DNA from: Heterobilharzia americana
Taxonomy: Eukaryota > Platyhelminthes > Trematoda > Strigeidida > Schistosomatidae
Assembly: GCA_944470555.2 (NCBI GenBank)
Contig: OX104132.1
Location: forward strand, 16,067,755 to 16,131,754
DNA length: 64,000 nucleotides
Direction: 5' to 3'
Every line of letters begins with the position of its first letter. The stretch's first letter is position 1. The notes under the pieces were generated by a model that saw only the letters and a list, made by a program, of their open reading frames with translations, was not told where the DNA came from and searched no databases. The translations under genes were made by a program, and so were the position numbers. Positions 58,761 through 64,000 of this stretch are shown in pieces.

Positions 58761-59879
58761 GCATAATGAAGAATCAACAAAAATGCAAGCGTAAGTTTGC
58801 TGATGGTACGTCATTCAGCCGGCACAAAAACCTTCAACCCAATCTAAGTATCTGACGGATAAAAATATAACATACTTTTGTGCACTGAAAAGTTTATTTC
58901 CATTTAACATAACATTTTCTTGCTGCTTTCTTACTGATCCGAGAAACGGAGAATTGAAAATAGTCTAAAAATATGTAAGGTTGCATGATGCATTCAAACC
59001 ACATATTTGAATGATTAAAACAAATTGAAAGGAAAGAGTTTAATGAAAAATATTCGGTGAATGATTTTGGCAGCCCAAAGTTCAAGCAGGCTGTCGTTGT
59101 TTTTTCACTATGACCATAGATTAATACAATGTAGTTCGACTCCAACTATTCAGTATGCTTTCCAGTAGGATTATTCATGTAGGCACACCATGACTAAGAT
59201 ATCTTATCATGTAATTCAAAGGTTTTAAATGGTGAGCATTAGTCAAAACACTATTTCATACAATTAGAAGTATATGTTCAACTGATCAATAGTAACCAAG
59301 TCTTTTGAAGATCAAAAAAAATCCTATAAGACAACTGTTACTTACAGAAGTTTATCAATGAATATATTAGAAGATTTGAAGACAGTATATTAGAGAATAG
59401 CACAGTAACCAACTATCCAGTCCTTTTTAGTTTCAAAGGTGAAGATATCACATAGCTAATCAACAGAAAGCTAAAATAATTCTACTGAATATACCACCTT
59501 GCAACCAAGGTACAAACAAAGTCAACATATTCTAAACTTCTGTACAAGTTTATATGCATACGTGATAGCAGTTATTTTGACAGAAAAGAAAGAATGGAAT
59601 ACCTTCAATTCCTTCTATTAATACCAAGAAGGGCCACATTTCATAGCAACAAGTGCCTTCAGTAGTGCAGTTCCTCGGCATTCTACCGACACAGGATATC
59701 ATTTAGATACCTTAAAATCTTTCAAGATAATTTAAAAAAAACGTAATTCAAACTTCTTGAAGTTTAATGAGGTCATAGTAATCAAATGAATGAAAGTGGA
59801 ATTAAGTGTTCAGAAAGTACCAGTGATCAGTCCTTTTTGCCCTGATAGTCAATATTTTTTATTATTGCTCTTGTTGTAT
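58761..59879. other. Unannotated stretch
   Basis: No firm feature. Short frames near 58894-59145 (-) are unassigned. The right end may be the decayed leader of the Penelope-like element at 59880. Confidence 0.35.
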
Positions 59880-61510
59880 GACAGCACAAATCAAACGGCT
59901 ACAGCTTCTTAACGAAACAGCACAAAGAACAACTGAAACGATTGAGATGCAACAAAGATTTGATAACAACACATCCGGACAAAGGTGCGGATGTGGTCAT
60001 ACTAGACAGAAGCGTCTATGCTGACAAAATGGTGGCTCTACTCTCAGAGGAAAACAAATTCTACAAACCTACTGACGAGGAAAATAAGACGAAACTGACT
60101 GAACAACAAACAACTATTGATGTTTTGAAAAAGCTAAGAAAAAAGATCAGCTAATAACCAGTGATCTCTACAAACACATCAAACCAACAGGCTATAAAAT
60201 TCCACGACTTTACGGATTGCCAAAAATTCACAAGGCTGGTCAACCCCTTTGTCCGATTCTAGACATGATCGAATCTCCTTACCATCCAATAGCGAAATGG
60301 CTAGGCAAAATCCTAGATCCTGTAAAAAGACGAATCGCCATTCACTCTGTAAATGATACTTTTGAACTTGTTGATTACATAAGAGACGAAGACGTATCTA
60401 ATAAATTTATGATATCACTTGATGCTGAGTCACTTTACACCAGTGTTCCACTTACCGAAGCTGTCCCATTCTTATCCAGATATAGAGAAGATAACAACAT
60501 AAATTTTGGGATATCGACACTCCACCTTAAGAAACTGTTACTCAGATGCACGTTTAACGCTCAGTTCGCATTTAACGACATTTTTATAGACAGAAGGATA
60601 GGAACACCATGGATCCCCACTAGGTCCACAACTAGCAGGATGTTTTATGGCCAGTTTGGGGGACAGACCCTTGAAATCAACGACTGAAGGTTTTCAACTG
60701 TACAAAAAGTACATTGACGATACTGTTATTATCTGTGATCGTCAGTATGATTCGAATCATGTTCTACAAATATTCATTAACCGCCATTCAGCAATTTAAT
60801 TCACCCTTGAGGTTGAAAATCGATCGAAAACTCTCTCTTGATGTAGAGCTGAAAAGAACAATTGATGGGACGCCATGTAAATCAATTCACAGAAAAGCAG
60901 TTTGGAATGGCCAACAGACGAACTTTAATAGCTGGGTCCCTCTGAGTCGTAAGCAAAATCCGATCACATTTCTTGCCAGTCGTATCAGATGAATCTGCAG
61001 TCCTAATATGTCAAAAGAGGAAATTTTTGTTCCTAAGAACATCCTGATTGAAAAGGAATTCCTACCACCCATCATCGACAAAAACATCAAGCCTAAACCT
61101 CGCAAAGAGAACCTTACCACCATGACAAAAAAGACATTCCATATGAATCTAAGCTTCAAACGTGATTCTGTCTCTGATACTCTAAAAAGGAGGATATCAA
61201 ACACCCTAAGGAGAACATTCTTTGTATCAACGCTGAGACTAGTATTCTTTTGTCGCCCAACGATATCTTTCAACCCAAAGGAGAAACTTCAACATTTTGC
61301 CACTTCTATGTACAAATATCAATTCACCTGTTCTTGTAGAGCCAGATATATAGGTCGTTCTATACAACTGTTATTAAAAAGGGTTGAAGAACTCCATCCC
61401 ACAGAGTTGCCAAGATGTAACAATGGAGCGGTAGTGAGTGCTATAACCCAACACACCGTGAAAACGAACCACCATATCTCAAGAACCTCCTCGTTCAAAG
61501 TCATCTAGGA
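59880..61510 (+). mobile_element. Penelope-like element (RT plus GIY-YIG endonuclease), second lineage
   Basis: The N-terminal block near 59975-60010 is TTHPDKGADVVILDR (compare the PLE motif ADKGxxxVVxxR). MPKIHKAGQPLCPILDM at 60217 is the PLE LPKIHKxGxPLRPIxS motif, and SLDAESLYTSVP is near 60415. Near 60690-60740 LYKKYIDDTVIICD holds an intact YIDD. The GIY-YIG domain begins near 61305 with YKYQFTCSCRARYIGRSIQ and continues through the H-x-P-motif region to a stop at 61508. Frameshifts occur near 60150, 60690 and 60820-61010. It is more intact than the copy at 55040 and distinct in sequence. No hammerhead motif was found on either side. Confidence 0.85.
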
Positions 61511-62204
61511 AGTAAAAAGAAACCTTCCAAAGGCTGTATGTCTTTGTATTCTCTGCATCGCCGAATCTGTCACCATCCATATGGAGAAGCCTGAACTGTG
61601 TACACAAAAGAAGATTATTCAACCCCTTCTCCTTTCATGGTGTTAGTTTTCAGTCTCTAAAATCGCCTCTAACCCCCCCCCCACTTTCCTTTTCATTTCT
61701 CTGTTTCGGCACTAATCAATTCTTGAATAATGTGCTACTCATTCTTGTTGCTATGTTCTGCCTCATCACAATTCACTTCCCAATTATATTATCATGTTAG
61801 GAAACTTCTTGTCCAAACTTATTTTGACTAATATTCACTGCTCATCAGTTTTTGGTTGTGTGATTTTAATGATAAGTCATTTATTAATACTACTTGTATT
61901 GCCATACTTGATAAACCGCTTTTAACTATTAAATCCTTACACTAGAAAAATGTATAAATTTGCGATTGTACAGCCTTGGAAATGAAATCACTGAAAAGAC
62001 TCTTCGCTGTAATATTCGTCTTTCTCTCACATCATCTTCTGATTGAACCTTATTCTGTTCGTGCAAAACTTTGATGATCGTTTCGGTAACGGGGTTCAGC
62101 TCACTAAGTGATTACATAATTTCTCTACTGTTTATCATCAACTAACCTATATTCATCTTGGTGACTGGTAATAGAATTCAGGAAAGGTATTGGTGATTGA
62201 CAAA
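61511..62204. other. Unannotated stretch
   Basis: Contains the weakly conserved C-terminal tail of the preceding element up to about 61610, then AT-rich DNA with nothing I recognise. Confidence 0.35.
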
Positions 62205-62365
62205 AGAATTCAGGACGTGCATTACTTCCTATTTTAGACTCGTCAGTTGGATGTACCTGCATTCCAACGAGTGATCTTTTTCCCGCCAAGACTCCAACCC
62301 GGTACCCTTCGCTTAAAACGCTTAAGCGGTATCTACTGGGCCACCGAGGAACTAAAGCCACTTCT
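62205..62365 (-). mobile_element. Smalpha-like SINE with decayed hammerhead
   Basis: On the - strand the tRNA-like head is clear: box A GGTGGCCCAGTAGATA near 62350 and box B GGGTTGGAGTC near 62300. The ribozyme part has a good core (CTGACGAG) and the GTC cleavage triplet, but GAAA is GTAA and stem II is weakened. A fragment of another ribozyme tail may lie at 62515-62560. Confidence 0.7.
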
Positions 62366-62730
62366 TATGCAACGGGTATCAGTTGTTGTTCACTGATACT
62401 TCTCATTTCCCGTTGCTACACAGGGTGGAAATACCCAGCCTTCGTTGGTAGATGGGCTTTTATGCGGATCTCTCGATACTGCCGGATATTCATGATGTCG
62501 TATTAATATTAGTGACTAGCGGAGGAATCCAGAACTCGCGTTTCTATTGTGATGTAACATTCAAATGTTCTAGGTTGTAAGCAGATGACGGGAAAATGGT
62601 GAAATAAAACGGTACCATGTTATTCTGCTCTAACTACTGTTCTTTCTCTGTTCATATTCGTAAAGAGCAGTATGTTGGAAATCAACTAGCAGGAAGCCGT
62701 ATATATGGTTGAAAAACACAGTGAGCATAT

Positions 62731-62991
62731 TTAGTATGTTAAATGTTCCGAGCACATGAGATACAGATTGAAGATTTTATTTGTATATGTGATGATAGTT
62801 CTTATCTCATCAAGAATTTTTATTTCAGGATTGCCGGATTGTAACACGGTCAAACAACGTTTCATTTTCTCATTCCTATCTATTCCATAAGCGAACAAGC
62901 TTTCTATTAGATAGTCCTGATAATTTTCGAAAACATTTTGGATAGAGTTGCTGGCCTGTGGAGATTGACTGATGTTGAAGTTTGTACTCAT
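62731..62991 (-). CDS. Hypothetical open frame (86 codons)
   Basis: Begins MSTNFNISQSPQASNSIQ and continues with a hydrophilic, helix-compatible sequence (FENYQDYLIESLFAYGIDR, then KMKRCLTVLQSGNPE). Composition and absence of repeats make it more gene-like than other short frames here, but I recognise no family and see no convincing splice sites. It could be an exon of an unknown gene. Confidence 0.3.
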   Translation of the reverse strand: MSTNFNISQSPQASNSIQNVFENYQDYLIESLFAYGIDRNEKMKRCLTVLQSGNPEIKILDEIRTIITYTNKIFNLYLMCSEHLTY

Positions 62992-64000
62992 TCCGGATTG
63001 ACATCAGCTGAGAGACCATTGAGAACCTCCAAGCAGTAGACATCTGTTTCCCCCGATTAAGGACTCCCTAAAAGTTTGCACTGACAACCCGATAGGGTAT
63101 CAAGCCAAGGGTGGTCGTTGTCTTATAGCGAATCAATGACCATTCTGCCATCAGATCGGACAGAATCCACTGGTTTCAATTTCCATACCTTTATCAATTT
63201 ACAAATAGCTGGAGCATCGCCCTATGCCAAAGGCAAGTATTTGTCCTTGTATCTGACTTGCTGGACTTCATAGGTCAAACCATGTCACTAGTGAACAACT
63301 GACAGTATTTCACTCTCTGATTTTTATGGATGAATTGGATTCAAAATGACCATCTTTGAATGATATCATTCAGCAGAAGACTGAAAACCTGGTCGCAATG
63401 GACAGTCACTCTGGGTGTTCATTCCGAAAAAAACTCAAGTAAACTTATCTGTTCGAAACGTAGGCTGTCTTATGTAAAGACAAATACTCACCAACAACAC
63501 AACACGATGGCTACAGGATGTTACTAATACAACTATAAAATGTACAAATGGTGGCGAAATGGTGACGTGGTCACTTTGAGTCTTGACAGTCCTAGGCTCA
63601 GTCCATCGGGGGTTGTAGGTGCCTACTGACTAATAGGCCAAAAGTAGGAGGGAACACACGTATAGTGTCTCTGTAACTGTTCTCACTCTGCAATAAAAAC
63701 TACCGTTCAGAATAATTTCATTATCGTTAAGGTCGATCTTTTGAACTGGAGTTATAGCATATGGCGGTATGTCTGAAATATTTACAAGCTTTTTAAGCCT
63801 TAATAAATTTCTATAGGGTTAACTGGAATGCATTCTGTGTTCGTTACCTTCTAAGCTTGATTTCAAGCGAAGTGAGCTTACTGTAAACTGAACTGTAGTG
63901 TCAAAAATTTATTTTTAAATACTATTACACCATGAATCCATAAGAATTATGCCCTTCTCGTAAACTAAGGTGTTCCTCAGTTAGTTTGAAGACTAGAAAA
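62992..64000. other. Unannotated right end
   Basis: No gene, RNA or repeat that I can name. Confidence 0.4.

Overview
The window looks like a gene-poor, repeat-dense stretch of a blood-fluke (Schistosoma-type trematode) nuclear genome. The evidence is the AT-rich sequence, one intron-containing eukaryotic gene, Smalpha-type tRNA-derived SINEs that carry hammerhead-ribozyme motifs, a CsRn1/Boudicca-type Ty3/gypsy element with a CHCC gag knuckle, several Penelope-like elements with GIY-YIG domains, and RTE/SR2-like and CR1-like non-LTR debris. The species cannot be fixed from sequence alone. Family names are given from recognition of protein motifs, not from a database search.

Host genes. SF3B4 (splicing factor 3B subunit 4, + strand, 34672-39823) is complete in three exons, and both of its introns are loaded with retroelement fragments. 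A last-exon-like remnant of LYRM4/ISD11 (15292-15500, - strand) has a poly(A) signal but also a one-base frameshift in an A run. Three further small open frames (15862-16059, 24264-24407 and 62731-62991) are possible exons of unknown function.

Layout. 0-8.5 kb: a 334-bp direct-repeat pair, an RTE-like 3' fragment, and an SR2-like element split by a CR1-like piece. 8.5-15 kb: no recognisable gene. 15.3-15.5 kb: the ISD11 remnant. 16.2-23.3 kb: a solo LTR, CR1-like elements on the - strand and a decayed SINE. 24.5-26.9 kb: an almost perfect 0.8-kb inverted repeat around a 0.76-kb spacer. 28.57-33.83 kb: a full-length gypsy element on the - strand with identical 340-bp LTRs, a 5-bp target duplication, tRNA-Trp-like primer site, polypurine tract, gag, a canonical -1 frameshift signal and an intact 1043-codon pol. 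34.08-34.43 kb: a solo LTR lying 240 bp upstream of the SF3B4 start. 34.7-39.8 kb: SF3B4. 40-47 kb: a Penelope fragment and a cluster of SINE/hammerhead remnants. 47.8-51.5 kb: a long degenerate RTE-like element and a second 3' fragment. 52-58.8 kb: a CR1 remnant, a Penelope-like element with a hammerhead-like motif after it, an RTE tail and a CR1 tail. 59.9-61.5 kb: a second Penelope-like element. 62.2 kb: a SINE. The rest is unannotated.

How it fits together. The window is one conserved spliceosome gene embedded in several layers of retrotransposons. The youngest insertion is the gypsy element. It sits next to a CR1 3' fragment, and a related solo LTR lies near the SF3B4 promoter. No operon or biosynthetic system is present. 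The most informative non-standard structures are the frameshift signal, the hammerhead motifs, the two solo LTRs with identical cores but different ends, and the large palindrome.
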